Positions 26,667 to 36,484 of a stretch of 64,000 bases of DNA are shown here, in pieces. A program made the position numbers and the translations under genes. Each line of letters opens with the position of its first letter. Position 1 is the stretch's first letter. The notes under the pieces were generated by a model, which worked only from the letters and a program-made list of their open reading frames with translations, was not told where the DNA came from and searched no databases. Source of the DNA: Zeaxanthinibacter sp. PT1 (GTDB lineage Bacteria > Bacteroidota > Bacteroidia > Flavobacteriales > Flavobacteriaceae); NCBI RefSeq assembly GCF_028464225.1, contig NZ_JAQPCN010000001.1, forward strand, positions 558,001-622,000, given 5' to 3'.

Positions 26667-27401
26667 ATGCTTGAAGCCGTACTTGTAGACGACGAGAAAA
26701 AGGCATTACAAAGCTTGTCCTGGGAGCTGACAAACTTCAGTGAAGAAATCCATGTTAAGGCTTCCTTTACTGATCCGTTTGAAGCCCTGGAGTACCTGGA
26801 AAAACAAAGTCCCGACTGCTTATTCCTCGATATTGAAATGCCTAAGATGGATGGGTTCCAATTCATTCAGAAAATTAAAAAACGCGATTTTCCCGTCGTA
26901 ATCACCACGGCCTATAACCAATACGCTATTCAGGCTCTGAAGAACGAGGCCCTGGATTACCTGTTAAAGCCGATAGATGGAGACGACCTGAGAGAGACCA
27001 TTCAGAAGATCAAAAAATTCCATACCCGTAACCTCAGCACGGATAAGCTGGAGAAATTACTGCTCAATTTTAACAGCAATCCCGTTCATAAAAAGATCAC
27101 CGTGAATACAGATGGGAAACTCATCTTCCTGACTGCCGACGAAATCCTCTATGCTGAATCTGACGGAAATTACAGCACACTTTTCCTGAAAGACGGGCAA
27201 CGGATCGTACTTACGAAAAAGCTCAAAGAAGTCAACCTGATATTGCCTGCCGATATCTTTTACCGCATCCATAATTCGTATATCATCAACCTCTCTAAGA
27301 TCAAGGAATTCATTAAAACTGACGGATACGTGGTTTTAGTTTCGGGACACAAGATCCCAGTTTCCAGGCAGAAGAAGTCAGATTTCTTAGATATGTTATA
27401 A
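26667..27401 (+). CDS. LytTR-family response regulator
   Basis: A 244-aa cytosolic regulator. The receiver domain (1-120) starts EAVLVDDEKKAL, has the phospho-acceptor Asp in CLFLDIEMPKMDG near 54, TTAYNQYAIQAL, and Lys in LDYLLKP. The LytTR DNA-binding domain (about 140-244) contains ILYAESDGNYSTLFL, FYRIHNSYIINLSKI and GHKIPVSRQKK. It is 9 nt upstream of its likely kinase. No target site could be identified. Confidence 0.94.
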   Translation: MLEAVLVDDEKKALQSLSWELTNFSEEIHVKASFTDPFEALEYLEKQSPDCLFLDIEMPKMDGFQFIQKIKKRDFPVVITTAYNQYAIQALKNEALDYLLKPIDGDDLRETIQKIKKFHTRNLSTDKLEKLLLNFNSNPVHKKITVNTDGKLIFLTADEILYAESDGNYSTLFLKDGQRIVLTKKLKEVNLILPADIFYRIHNSYIINLSKIKEFIKTDGYVVLVSGHKIPVSRQKKSDFLDML

Positions 27402-27410
27402 ATCAAAGCG

Positions 27411-29345
27411 ATGAAGTTCTCTTTATCCCGGAACATATTGTTTCTTTTACTGCTGCTTCCCGGAATTTCAGTTTACGCCCAAGAGGGTACGGGCGAGTTC
27501 TTAAAAAAGACAGACAGCATCCTATTGGCCAAGCCAACCACCTACCTGGAGTTAGACCAAGTATTTGCTCCCTACCAGAAAGATAGTGTTCTCCTGACTT
27601 ACCTCGTTAAAAGATCTGCCGCTGTAGAATATTTTGATGGCCTGGCCTATGCCTATAACCAACTGGGGGTACGCTCAAGGGACCTGTCCAATCATTCACA
27701 GGCCATACGCTATCACCAACAGGGCCTGGAGGCAGCTATAGAAGCCAATAATATGGAACTCCGTATCCAGAGCCTCAACATGCTGGGGTTGGATTACCTT
27801 CGGAGCAATGCTATTAAATCTGCTTTGGATTACAGTAAGGAAGCGCTCTACCTCGCACGCTCAATCAACCACCCGTCTCCCGTCATTAAAAGTACCATGA
27901 ATGCCTCCCTGAATATAATCGGGAATATTTACCGCACCCTGGAGCAATATGACCTGGCCATAGAATTATTCCGGGAAGCGGTTGAACTTGAAATGGAATT
28001 AGGCAATATCCCCCAGGCAGCGATCAACCATGCGAGAATCGGGGAATCGCTGGAGGCCATGGGCGAACTGGAAGAAGCCCTGGAGAATTACAATAGGGCA
28101 CTAGGCCTGAACGAGATGGTAAGTTCTGACCAGGTACAAGTGATGAGTAATTTTGGCATCGCACATGTGTATGTGCACCAGGATAAGTTACAAGAGGCCC
28201 TCGGGCTATTTAACTCCATCCTCCCCCTGGCCGAAGAATGGGGAGATAAGGAAATGATCTCTGCCATATATATCAATATCGGCTGGACGTATATACATAT
28301 GGATCAACACCAGCAAGCTTTACAATACCTGGAATGGGGTTTAAATATGGCCGAAGAATACGACATCTACGGTAATATTTATACCGCAAAGGCCTTTATG
28401 CACGACCTCTACGAGAAGGAGGGGGATTTTGAGAATGCACTTGAGTATTACGAACAAGCGCAGACCATCCGCCGCAAGATCTCTAACGAACGGAATACCC
28501 GCTACGTGTACGACGTGATCTCGCGGGCCGAATCTGAGGAGCGGACCAACCAAATCGAGTCCCTGGCCCAGGAAAACGAATTGGTAAAACTGAGGCTAAA
28601 AAGAAACCAGAACACCCTAATCATCAGCACCCTCGTCCTCGCGCTTTTCCTCCTTATTTTATACGTGTTCTACCGGCAATTCCAGCTGAAAAGCGACAAG
28701 AAATTGCTCACCCTGGAACAAACCATGCTCCGCAGCCAGATGAATCCACATTTTTTATTCAACTCGCTCAACTCCATTAAGTTATACATCATCAATAACG
28801 AGAAGAAGAACGCGGTACATTACCTGAATAAGTTTTCCAAACTGGTGCGTAAAATTCTCGACGCTTCATCAGTTAAGGAGATCTCCCTGGCCGAGGAATT
28901 AGAAACGGTGAAATTATACATGAATATTGAGAACATTCGGTTTAATAACGAGATCAATTTCACGGTACGCATCGACCAGGAAATAGACCCACACCAGGTA
29001 AAAGTGCCATCGCTCATCTTACAGCCATTCCTCGAAAATGCATTATGGCATGGGCTCTCATCAAAAGAAGGGGAAAAGAATATCGAGTTATATATCTCCC
29101 GGGAGAACGATAAGTATATGCAGATTGCCATTACCGACAACGGTGTTGGTCGCGATGCCTCTGAAGAGCTGAAGAAAAGCAGGGTATTGAAGCGAAAGTC
29201 CCTGGGGATCGACATCACCAAGGCGCGGCTACGGAATTTTTCCAAAGCCTACCGTAATTCGTTTGAAATTGATATTATCGATTTGTTTGATCGCATGCGT
29301 CACCCATCCGGGACCCGGATCATCCTGCATATCCCTACTTCCTAA
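27411..29345 (+). CDS. TPR-containing sensor histidine kinase (HisKA_5/LytS-YpdA type)
   Basis: A 644-aa kinase. Signal peptide MKFSLSRNILFLLLLLPGIS to VYAQ; a periplasmic array of about six TPR units (about 75-365; NHSQAIRYHQQGLEA, QYDLAIELFREAVELE, ELEEALENYNRALG, QHQQALQYLEWGLN); a coiled coil; one membrane helix (TLIISTLVLALFLLILY). The kinase core has QMNPHFLFNSLNSIK with the phospho-acceptor His, and the ATPase LQPFLENALWHGL plus ITDNGVG. It signals to the LytTR regulator. The 3' end overlaps the convergent DUF3109 gene by 11 bp. Confidence 0.94.
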   Translation: MKFSLSRNILFLLLLLPGISVYAQEGTGEFLKKTDSILLAKPTTYLELDQVFAPYQKDSVLLTYLVKRSAAVEYFDGLAYAYNQLGVRSRDLSNHSQAIRYHQQGLEAAIEANNMELRIQSLNMLGLDYLRSNAIKSALDYSKEALYLARSINHPSPVIKSTMNASLNIIGNIYRTLEQYDLAIELFREAVELEMELGNIPQAAINHARIGESLEAMGELEEALENYNRALGLNEMVSSDQVQVMSNFGIAHVYVHQDKLQEALGLFNSILPLAEEWGDKEMISAIYINIGWTYIHMDQHQQALQYLEWGLNMAEEYDIYGNIYTAKAFMHDLYEKEGDFENALEYYEQAQTIRRKISNERNTRYVYDVISRAESEERTNQIESLAQENELVKLRLKRNQNTLIISTLVLALFLLILYVFYRQFQLKSDKKLLTLEQTMLRSQMNPHFLFNSLNSIKLYIINNEKKNAVHYLNKFSKLVRKILDASSVKEISLAEELETVKLYMNIENIRFNNEINFTVRIDQEIDPHQVKVPSLILQPFLENALWHGLSSKEGEKNIELYISRENDKYMQIAITDNGVGRDASEELKKSRVLKRKSLGIDITKARLRNFSKAYRNSFEIDIIDLFDRMRHPSGTRIILHIPTS

Positions 29346-29907
29346 GGTGTTCTTCGGCTACTTTTTCAAGCTCGGTATACCAATCATGTCCAAATTTGCG
29401 AACCAGTGCATCCTTTACAAACTTATAAACGGGCACCTGTAATTCTGTGCCCAGGCTGCAGGCAGGATCGCAGATCTGCCATTTATGATAATTCACCGCG
29501 GTAAGCTCCGTGTATTCCCTGACACGTACCGGGTACAGGTGGCAGGAAACCGGTTTTACCCAATCCGTTACCCCGTCCTTGGCCGCTTGTTCAAGACCAC
29601 ATAGGGCGGTGCCGTTTTCCTCGAAAGTTACGTAGGCGCATTCTTTATTGTTGACCAGGGGAGTTTCCCAATCACCATCGGTGCCTTTAACAAAGGTCCC
29701 CTGCTGCTCTATAGCAGTTATCCCCTCGGGTCTCAGGTAGGGTCTTACCTTGGGATAGATTTCCCTCAGAATTTCGGTTTCTTCTTTTTCAAGGGGAGCA
29801 CCGGCTTCACCTTCTACGCAACATGCCCCTTTGCAAGCGCTTAAATTGCATACAAAATCGTTCTCGATGATCTCTTCAGAAACTATGGTTTTTCCCAGTT
29901 GAAACAT
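29335..29907 (-). CDS. DUF3109-family Cys-rich protein
   Basis: A 190-aa protein. The N-terminal CNLSACKGACCVEGEAGAPL (Cys at about 20, 25, 29, 30) and further Cys in ECAY, LCGLEQAA, SCHLYPVRV and ICDPAC form the conserved Cys set of DUF3109, likely a metal or Fe-S site similar to YkgJ/CxxCxxCC proteins. Function unknown. Its 3' end overlaps the sensor kinase gene. Confidence 0.88.
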   Translation of the reverse strand: MFQLGKTIVSEEIIENDFVCNLSACKGACCVEGEAGAPLEKEETEILREIYPKVRPYLRPEGITAIEQQGTFVKGTDGDWETPLVNNKECAYVTFEENGTALCGLEQAAKDGVTDWVKPVSCHLYPVRVREYTELTAVNYHKWQICDPACSLGTELQVPVYKFVKDALVRKFGHDWYTELEKVAEEHLRK

Positions 29908-30031
29908 ACCCCTTAATTTAAGTCGGCCAAAGATACCGCTTTGTTGTTGTTAACACAGTAATAATTTAATGGTTTCGTAATCCAAGCCTGCTGCTTTCAC
30001 GTACCTTTGTCGACTTTTAAAATTAATTGCT

Positions 30032-30634
30032 ATGAATTTAGACGTTCGTGAAATAGCTACCACTACCATGGTACTCTTTGCCGTCATCGATATCCTGGGC
30101 GGAATCCCTGTCATTGTCAGTTTACGAAACAAGGTAGGTCATATACAGTCCGGAAAGGCAACCATAGTGGCTGCCTGTATCATGGTCGCTTTCCTCTTTG
30201 TCGGGGAAGAGATCCTGAACCTGATCGGGATAGATGTAAACTCTTTTGCCGTGGCGGGTGCATTCATCATTTTTTTCCTGGCCATAGAAATGATTTTAGG
30301 GATCTCCCTGTATAAAGATGACGAACCGGAGAGTGCCTCTATTGTTCCCATAGCATTTCCGCTGATCGCAGGTGCGGGAACCCTTACTTCTTTATTATCT
30401 TTGCGGGCAGAGTATCACGTGGAGAATATCATTGTCGCCATTATACTGAACACCATTTTTGTATACCTGGTATTAAAGTCGTCCGGACGTATTGGACGCT
30501 TCCTGGGGAGGAGCGGATTAAGTGTTATCCGCAAAGTATTTGGTGTGATCCTGATGGCCATAGCTGTAAAATTATTTGCAGCCAATGTGCACCAATTATT
30601 CGCGATACAGGAGAACCTAGCAACCCTAAAGTAG
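30032..30634 (+). CDS. MarC-family integral membrane protein
   Basis: A 200-aa inner-membrane protein with about six spans. VLFAVIDILGGIPVIVSL near 13-30, SIVPIAFPLIAGAGTLTSLL near 107-126 and the final VIRKVFGVILMAIAVKLF are MarC/YchE family signatures. The biochemical role of the family is unsettled; the original link to antibiotic resistance was not confirmed. Followed 2 nt later by a small membrane gene. Confidence 0.92.
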   Translation: MNLDVREIATTTMVLFAVIDILGGIPVIVSLRNKVGHIQSGKATIVAACIMVAFLFVGEEILNLIGIDVNSFAVAGAFIIFFLAIEMILGISLYKDDEPESASIVPIAFPLIAGAGTLTSLLSLRAEYHVENIIVAIILNTIFVYLVLKSSGRIGRFLGRSGLSVIRKVFGVILMAIAVKLFAANVHQLFAIQENLATLK

Positions 30635-30636
30635 TT

Positions 30637-30840
30637 ATGAACAAATACCTGAGTATAATTTTAGTCGTACTGGCACTGGCTCTTATTGCCTACAATGTAA
30701 CGGTGGTGAATTTTAATGATCCGCTGCAGGGCGACAGCACTATTGCCATTATCGGGATCGTGGCGGCACTCAGTGCCATCGTGCTTATCCTGATCTTCAA
30801 TACTTCTAAGAAGATACAGAAAAAGATAGAAGAGGATTAA
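30637..30840 (+). CDS. Small two-span membrane protein
   Basis: 67 aa. Helix 1 is YLSIILVVLALALIAYNVTV, helix 2 AIIGIVAALSAIVLILIF, then a Lys/Glu tail. No family recognised. It starts 2 nt after marC, so it is co-translated, and its last 4 nt overlap the convergent protease gene. Confidence 0.7.
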   Translation: MNKYLSIILVVLALALIAYNVTVVNFNDPLQGDSTIAIIGIVAALSAIVLILIFNTSKKIQKKIEED

Positions 30841-32456
30841 TCCTGCCGAATCATAGGAGTTTCGGGCTGCTCCAGTTGCAACACTTTCTGCAGCATGGGG
30901 TCATTTTCGGCTTTAATTCGAGCCTGTTGGTTGGGCCCGTATAATTGTGCTGCCAGGGCGGCTTTCAGGTATCCTTTAATCCGCTCCTCCATATCGTAAT
31001 ACCGGAGGTTCAGCTTTTGTACCAATGGCCATCGTTCTGCATAGTTGATGAAGTTCTCAAAAAGAATATCATCCACATTGAAACTTTGCATGAATTCCTG
31101 TTCACTCATCTTTACATAGCGGGTCCTGTCTTCTTCCAGGTGGTCAAAGATGAACCTGGAGAATAAACCGAATGAACTGTCCAGGCTTTCTACAGCCTCT
31201 TCTTCATGAGAGCCTATGGGTACAAAAACATCCGGGATGATCCCTCCCCCACCGTAGACCACTTTTCCTTTAGGGGTCTCAAAGCGGAGCGAGTCGGCCA
31301 CCTTTATACTATCAGCCTCCATTAACTCCCCATTATTATAACGGTTCATAAATCGCTCGTAGTAATCCTCAGTACCGTTATCATAACTTTTCTGGATAGA
31401 GCGCCCTGTAGGTGTATAATACCTGGAAACGGTCAGTCTGACTGCAGATCCGTCGCCCAGTTCCATTTCTCGTTGCACGAGTCCTTTCCCAAAGGATCGT
31501 CGCCCGACAATGGTTCCTATATCGTTATCCTGCAAAGCCCCGGCAACGATCTCGCTCGCCGATGCGGAACGCTCATTGATCAGAACATAGACTTGTTTAT
31601 TCTCAAAACTCCCTTTTTTAGTGGCATAGGTCTTATCGATCTTGCCTTTTTTGTTCTTGGTAAAAAGAATGAGTTTGCCATCCTGCAAGAACTCGTCAGA
31701 CATTTTCTGTGCGATGCCAAGGTAGCCCCCCGGGTTATCCCTCAGGTCGAGAACCAGTTTTTGAGCACCTTTCTTCTGCAGGTTTCGTAGTGCCCTAGTA
31801 AATTCTTTATAGGTAGATTCAGCAAAACGGTTCACTTTGATATACCCCAAATCCTCATCCAGCATATATTGTGCCTCTACACTACTCAGGGGAATCCGGT
31901 CTCTCCGGATATCCACATCAAATGTTTTGTCTCCTGTTTTCCTATAGATCTTAAGTTTAACAGAGCTGCCTTCTTTTCCTTTAAGCTTACTGACGATGTC
32001 TGCGCTGGGCAGCCGTTTCCCGTATAAGGTATCTGTATTCGCCATCAGGATACGGTCACCGGGTTTAATCCCTTTTTCTTCGCTGGGACCGTTCTGAACT
32101 GCACGGATTACCGCAATAGTATCTTTGTACATATAGAAGTTGACTCCTATCCCTACGAAATCGCCTTTCATATTCTCGGATACCTGTTTCATATCTTCTT
32201 TAGGGATGTATACCGAATGCGGATCCAGCTTGTCCAGGATATTGTTTACCGTAACATCTACTATGCTGTCCGTATTGATATCGTCTACGTATTCATAGTC
32301 GATATAATCTATCAGCCGATTTAGCTTGTCTTTTTTGGAATTGGTTGTGAAGAGTTTTTCTGGACTGTCGTTGAAATTCAGTTTACCGCCAAGAAAGATC
32401 CCGCATGCCAAGGCAAGGGCAACAACTGTAGGCCATAAATAATACTGTTTTTTCAT
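30837..32456 (-). CDS. S41-family C-terminal processing peptidase (CtpA-like)
   Basis: A 539-aa periplasmic protease with an N-terminal anchor (LWPTVVALALACGIFLGG). The PDZ domain spans about 85-165 (GVNFYMYKDTIAVIRAVQNG, GIKPGDRILMANT). The S41 core has VLDLRDNPGGYLGIA, the catalytic Ser in NERSASASEIVAGAL and the catalytic Lys in GRRSFGKGLVQ. It cleaves periplasmic or membrane substrates near the C-terminus. A C-terminal helical extension follows (about 430-539). Ten nt after the deaminase gene, so likely one operon. Confidence 0.93.
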   Translation of the reverse strand: MKKQYYLWPTVVALALACGIFLGGKLNFNDSPEKLFTTNSKKDKLNRLIDYIDYEYVDDINTDSIVDVTVNNILDKLDPHSVYIPKEDMKQVSENMKGDFVGIGVNFYMYKDTIAVIRAVQNGPSEEKGIKPGDRILMANTDTLYGKRLPSADIVSKLKGKEGSSVKLKIYRKTGDKTFDVDIRRDRIPLSSVEAQYMLDEDLGYIKVNRFAESTYKEFTRALRNLQKKGAQKLVLDLRDNPGGYLGIAQKMSDEFLQDGKLILFTKNKKGKIDKTYATKKGSFENKQVYVLINERSASASEIVAGALQDNDIGTIVGRRSFGKGLVQREMELGDGSAVRLTVSRYYTPTGRSIQKSYDNGTEDYYERFMNRYNNGELMEADSIKVADSLRFETPKGKVVYGGGGIIPDVFVPIGSHEEEAVESLDSSFGLFSRFIFDHLEEDRTRYVKMSEQEFMQSFNVDDILFENFINYAERWPLVQKLNLRYYDMEERIKGYLKAALAAQLYGPNQQARIKAENDPMLQKVLQLEQPETPMIRQD

Positions 32457-32466
32457 CGATCAGGTT

Positions 32467-32907
32467 TTAGATCACTCTCTCCTCGATCACCGGGAGGTGC
32501 TGCAGTTCTACACCTGCTCTTTGCAGGAATTTTAGCCCGGAATCGTCTTTATACGCTGTTTGATATACCACACGTTTTATGCCAGACTGGTGAATTAGCT
32601 TACTGCATTCCTTGCAGGGAGACATGGTGATGTACAGGGTTGCCCCCTGGCAACTCTGGGTAGAAGATGCCACCTTTAATATAGCGTTGGCTTCGGCATG
32701 CAGTACATACCATTTTGTATACCCTTCTTCATCTTCACAAAAGTTCTCGAACCCCGTGGGAGTACCGTTATAACCATCAGAGATGATCATCCGGTCCTTT
32801 ACGATGATGGCTCCTACCTGCCGGCGAACACAATAGGATAATTTACCCCATTCATACGCCATCCGTAAATAAGCCTTGTCGTATTTTGCTTTTTTCCCCT
32901 CGTTCAT
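32467..32907 (-). CDS. dCMP deaminase-family (ComEB-like) zinc enzyme
   Basis: A 146-aa cytosolic enzyme. Zinc/catalytic motifs are HAEANAILKVA near residues 70-80 and MSPCKECSKLIHQSG near 98-112. GAIIVKDRMIISDGYNGTP near 37-55 fits the deoxycytidylate deaminase subgroup, which makes dUMP for dTMP synthesis. It precedes the S41 protease gene by 10 nt, an arrangement seen in flavobacteria. Confidence 0.9.
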   Translation of the reverse strand: MNEGKKAKYDKAYLRMAYEWGKLSYCVRRQVGAIIVKDRMIISDGYNGTPTGFENFCEDEEGYTKWYVLHAEANAILKVASSTQSCQGATLYITMSPCKECSKLIHQSGIKRVVYQTAYKDDSGLKFLQRAGVELQHLPVIEERVI

Positions 32908-32990
32908 AAAGGTAATTCGGGTTGTGGGATTCTAATTGCTACTAAGATACCTGCTTTAAGATCGCTTCACAAACCCCTAACGGTTAATTT

Positions 32991-33593
32991 TTAATTAAAA
33001 CACGCCTTCCAATTAGGGAACGTATCAATCAGCATCGGTATTGTGGCCAATCCTATAATTATCGCTCCCACAGTAATATACCACTTGGGTTTAACTTTAA
33101 ACAGTGAGCGGAAAAGAAAGTTAAGTCCAAGGACCACGAGCAGGATCACCAGCTGTGACAATTCTATCCCTGTGGCAAAACCAAGTAGTGGTCCGGCCTT
33201 AGATGCCTCACCGGCCATCAGCATATTGAAGTAATTGGAAAAACCGAACCCATGGATCAGCCCAAAGAATGCCGCGGACAGGCTGTGCATATACAAATCC
33301 GTCTTATCTGCATCCCTTTGGGTATACAGCATACTAAGCACTGCGGTAATGACAATGGTGATCGGAATCAGGAATTCTATGCACTCAGCGGGCACCCGGA
33401 AGAGTTCATAGACCGAAAGTGCCAGGGAGGTACAATGAAAAACAGTGAATACAGTGGCCAGGAATAACACTTTTTTCCAGCCTTTAAAGGTAAACGGAAG
33501 GGCCAGTGCCGCGAGGAAGAGGATATGGTCATAAGCCCCCGGATCCATAACGTGCTTATAGCCCAACTCTACATAAAACCCAAAATCTCCCAT
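32991..33593 (-). CDS. HupE/UreJ-family membrane protein
   Basis: A 200-aa protein with about six membrane spans. The N-terminal GYKHVMDPGAYDHILFLAAL contains the HxxDxxDH-like metal signature, and TVFTVFHCTSLAL and IHGFGFSNYFNM carry further His residues. HupE/UreJ members transport nickel or cobalt, or act as accessory proteins; no hydrogenase or urease is nearby. Metal is inferred from family only. Confidence 0.88.
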   Translation of the reverse strand: MGDFGFYVELGYKHVMDPGAYDHILFLAALALPFTFKGWKKVLFLATVFTVFHCTSLALSVYELFRVPAECIEFLIPITIVITAVLSMLYTQRDADKTDLYMHSLSAAFFGLIHGFGFSNYFNMLMAGEASKAGPLLGFATGIELSQLVILLVVLGLNFLFRSLFKVKPKWYITVGAIIIGLATIPMLIDTFPNWKACFN

Positions 33594-33626
33594 GGTCTAT
33601 TATTTACGGTCAGTTATTTATATTAC

Positions 33627-34358
33627 TCAGAGCCCTCTTTCGCGCTGTATCTGCTCATAGGCTTTCTGCACTTCTTTAAATTTTTCCTCCGCACCTTTTT
33701 TAATCGCTTCATCTTTAGTGATGACCCGGTCCGGGTGGTATTTTTTCGCCATAGTACGGTACGCACTTTTCACTTCATCATCTGTGGCCGTTCGCTCTAT
33801 TTCGAGAATCTTATAGGCGGTATCGGCCGATTTTATGAACATGGCCTTTATACTCTCAAAATCGTGCGACCCAATCCGGAGATACCCGGCGATCTCTGAA
33901 AGCTTGGCGATCTCCGCAGGGCTTGCAGATCCGTCTGCCTGTGCGATCCCGAAAAGGAAATGCAACAATTGCAGCCTTACTTCGTAGCGGGTACGCTGGT
34001 TGAGGAAGGCGCAGATATTCTGGGCAGAAATCTCACGCTTCTTAACAACATCGTTAAATGTGCGAAAGATCGCATTGGCTTTTTCCTTTCCATAGGTGCT
34101 TAAAAAATATTGCCGGACATAGTCGAGCTCTCGCTGGCTAACCTGCCCATCAGCTTTGATCACTATAGAACAGAGAGACAGCAGGTGTAATTCAAAATCG
34201 GATGGTGAGACCTGTTGCCTGGTGAAATCACTGAAGACTGTCCTGCCTCCCCCGGACCTGGTTTGTGAATCCAACAGGCTTCCCAGGAAAAAACCTATTA
34301 ATGCCCCGGGCAGTCTAAAGAAAAAATAGCCCAGGATGGCCGCTATCCATTTGATCAT
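33627..34358 (-). CDS. TerB/DnaJ co-chaperone (DjlA-like)
   Basis: 243 aa. An N-terminal hydrophobic anchor ([20 protein letters not shown]), a TerB-like helical domain (about 55-170: [40 protein letters not shown] with acidic metal-site pattern), and a C-terminal J domain (about 180-243) with the essential HPD in AKKYHPDRV. This is the DjlA arrangement, recruiting DnaK to the inner membrane. Confidence 0.9.
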   Translation of the reverse strand: MIKWIAAILGYFFFRLPGALIGFFLGSLLDSQTRSGGGRTVFSDFTRQQVSPSDFELHLLSLCSIVIKADGQVSQRELDYVRQYFLSTYGKEKANAIFRTFNDVVKKREISAQNICAFLNQRTRYEVRLQLLHFLFGIAQADGSASPAEIAKLSEIAGYLRIGSHDFESIKAMFIKSADTAYKILEIERTATDDEVKSAYRTMAKKYHPDRVITKDEAIKKGAEEKFKEVQKAYEQIQRERGL

Positions 34359-34490
34359 ATGTCTCTAAAAATTTAGGCAAATATAGGACATTGCAGAGGA
34401 TTTGAAGGTCGGTTTCAGTAGGAAGCACAGACTGGGTAAAGTGCTCTGAATTGGTTATCTTTGTAGCCTGAAATATAAAAAAAAGAGCAT

Positions 34491-34901
34491 ATGTATCCTG
34501 CAGAATTAGTAAAACCGATGAGAGAAGACCTGGCGTCTGCCGGTTTCCGTGAATTATATACCGCTGAAGAAGTGGAAAAAGCTATAAACCAATCCGGTAC
34601 CACTTTAGTCGTAGTGAACTCGGTTTGTGGTTGCGCAGCCGCTAACGCACGCCCGGGAGCTAAGATGAGCCTGGACAACAGCAAGACCCCAAGTCAGTTG
34701 GTTACTGTATTTGCCGGGGTAGATACCGAGGCCGTAAATGCAGCCCGTGACCTGATGGTGCCATTCCCTCCGTCATCACCCAGCATGGCATTATTTAAAG
34801 ACGGCGAGCTGGTGCACATGATAGAGCGTCATCATATAGAAGGAAGACCTGCAGAACTTATCGCAGAAAACCTGAAAGAAGCCTATAACGAATTCTGTTG
34901 A
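34491..34901 (+). CDS. Bacilliredoxin (BrxA/BrxB, YphP/YqiW family)
   Basis: 136 aa with the active-site CGC in VVNSVCGCAAANARPG near residues 45-56. The C-terminal HMIERHHIEGRPAELIAENL is typical of the family. It removes low-molecular-weight thiols from oxidised proteins (bacillithiol in Firmicutes; several Bacteroidota also make bacillithiol). The start MYPAELVKPMREDL is conserved. A strong terminator follows. Confidence 0.94.
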   Translation: MYPAELVKPMREDLASAGFRELYTAEEVEKAINQSGTTLVVVNSVCGCAAANARPGAKMSLDNSKTPSQLVTVFAGVDTEAVNAARDLMVPFPPSSPSMALFKDGELVHMIERHHIEGRPAELIAENLKEAYNEFC

Positions 34902-34946
34902 TTAGACAGGGAGTAATGTCCTCTGTACAGAAAGCATAATTTGGTT

Positions 34947-34976
34947 AAAAACCGTTCGTATCCGGGCGGTTTTTTA
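34947..34976 (+). terminator. Rho-independent terminator
   Basis: AAAAACCG (34947-34954) pairs with CGGTTTTT (34967-34974). It ends the bacilliredoxin transcript just before the plsC start. Confidence 0.8.
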
Positions 34977-34986
34977 TTTTTGAGTT

Positions 34987-35721
34987 ATGAGAAAAATATT
35001 CGCCTACCCGTTAACGGTGGTTTATTTTATCTTTTTCGGTTTGCTGTTACTGATCTTCCACCCTATCCAGTGGGTTTGCCTGAATATTTTTGGATATGAA
35101 GCGCATAAGAAGAGTGTAAGCATTATGAACCTGGGTATCCTCCGGTTAACCCATTTGTTAGGTACGCGATATTCTTTTGAGAAGGAAATTGAATTACCCG
35201 ATGACAGGCCTTTAATTCTCGTAGCCAACCACCAGAGTATGTACGATATTCCCATGATCATCTGGTTTTTACGTGCCTGCCATCCAAAGTTTGTCAGTAA
35301 AATGGAATTGGGAAAAGGAATCCCGAGTGTTTCGTATAATTTACGCCATGGCGGATCTGTCCTTATCAACCGAAAGGATTCGAGGCAGGCCCTGACAGAG
35401 ATCTCAAAACTGGGCAGGTATATTGAAGAAACCAAAAGAGCCGCGGTCATATTTCCGGAAGGCACCCGCAGCCGCGATGGCAACCCCAAGAAATTCCAGC
35501 TGATGGGACTCCGAATTCTGATGAAAACGGCACCTTCTGCTCTGGTTGTTCCCATTACGATCAACAATTCATGGAAAATGCTACGGTACGGGAAATTCCC
35601 CCACGGTATCGGGAGTCATTTAAAGATGCAGGTGCATGCCCCTATAGAGCAGAACAGTGATCCGGAAGCCCTGCTGGCCAAAGTAGAAAAGAAAATTAAA
35701 GACAGTATAAAGAATAGCTGA
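34987..35721 (+). CDS. plsC: 1-acyl-sn-glycerol-3-phosphate acyltransferase
   Basis: A 244-aa inner-membrane enzyme converting lysophosphatidic acid to phosphatidic acid. An N-terminal membrane helix (LTVVYFIFFGLLLLIFHPI) precedes the catalytic HxxxxD motif in ANHQSMYDIP near 77-86. FVSKMELGKGIP and FPEGTRSRDGNPKKF near 158-172 bind the glycerophosphate. The last base of its stop overlaps the next ATG (TGATG), so it is coupled to the HD gene. Confidence 0.92.
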   Translation: MRKIFAYPLTVVYFIFFGLLLLIFHPIQWVCLNIFGYEAHKKSVSIMNLGILRLTHLLGTRYSFEKEIELPDDRPLILVANHQSMYDIPMIIWFLRACHPKFVSKMELGKGIPSVSYNLRHGGSVLINRKDSRQALTEISKLGRYIEETKRAAVIFPEGTRSRDGNPKKFQLMGLRILMKTAPSALVVPITINNSWKMLRYGKFPHGIGSHLKMQVHAPIEQNSDPEALLAKVEKKIKDSIKNS

Positions 35722-36380
35722 TGAGCGACGCAGAGATCGTAGAGCAAACCATCGCCTTTGTAAAGGAAACCCTTATGGGAGCTGAAGGCGGACACGACTG
35801 GTTCCATATCCGACGCGTTTTCAATAATACCTTACTGATTGCCAAGGACGAGAAAGTGGATATCCTGGTCGTTAGCCTGGGAGCCCTGCTCCATGATATT
35901 GCAGACGCAAAATTTCACGGGGGAGACGAAAAGATCGGACCCAGAATAGCTCGTGAATTCCTCAATTCTTTAGGTGTTCCCAAAAAGACCATCGCCCACG
36001 TGGTCAAGATCATAAAACATATTTCCTTTAAGAACTCCCTTTCCAAAGCTAAAAGGCCCTTTAATTCCAAGGAGCTGCAGGTGGTCAGGGATGCGGACCG
36101 GCTGGATGCCATAGGTGCGATCGGGATAGCCCGGGCATTTAATTACGGGGGCTTTAAGAACCGGACCTTGTATGATCCGGATATTCAGCCCAAGTTGAAT
36201 ATGAGCAAGGAAGAGTACAAAAAATCTGAAGGACCAACCATTAACCACTTCTACGAAAAGCTATTGCTGCTCAAAGACGGAATGCAGACCAAAACCGGTA
36301 AGAAAATAGCGGAAGTCCGGCACCAGTTCATGCTGGATTACCTTCAGCAGTTCTATGACGAATGGAATGGTCGTCTCTAG
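35721..36380 (+). CDS. HD-domain phosphohydrolase (YedJ-like)
   Basis: A 219-aa cytosolic protein. The HD metal site is formed by GHDWFHIRRVFNN near 26-38 (first His), ALLHDIADAKFHGG near 54-67 (HD pair) and VRDADRLDAIGAIGIARAF near 116-134 (final Asp). This layout matches the YedJ/YpgQ group, whose members hydrolyse nucleotides or related phosphates. Coupled to plsC by overlap. Confidence 0.9.
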   Translation: MSDAEIVEQTIAFVKETLMGAEGGHDWFHIRRVFNNTLLIAKDEKVDILVVSLGALLHDIADAKFHGGDEKIGPRIAREFLNSLGVPKKTIAHVVKIIKHISFKNSLSKAKRPFNSKELQVVRDADRLDAIGAIGIARAFNYGGFKNRTLYDPDIQPKLNMSKEEYKKSEGPTINHFYEKLLLLKDGMQTKTGKKIAEVRHQFMLDYLQQFYDEWNGRL

Positions 36381-36484
36381 TATTTTTTCAAATACCTATC
36401 TTAATTTTTAACCCGCTGTATCTCCGAATCCGGACATTGAATTTTTGTGTATCTTCAGCATTCACCAAAAATGAATGACCAGCC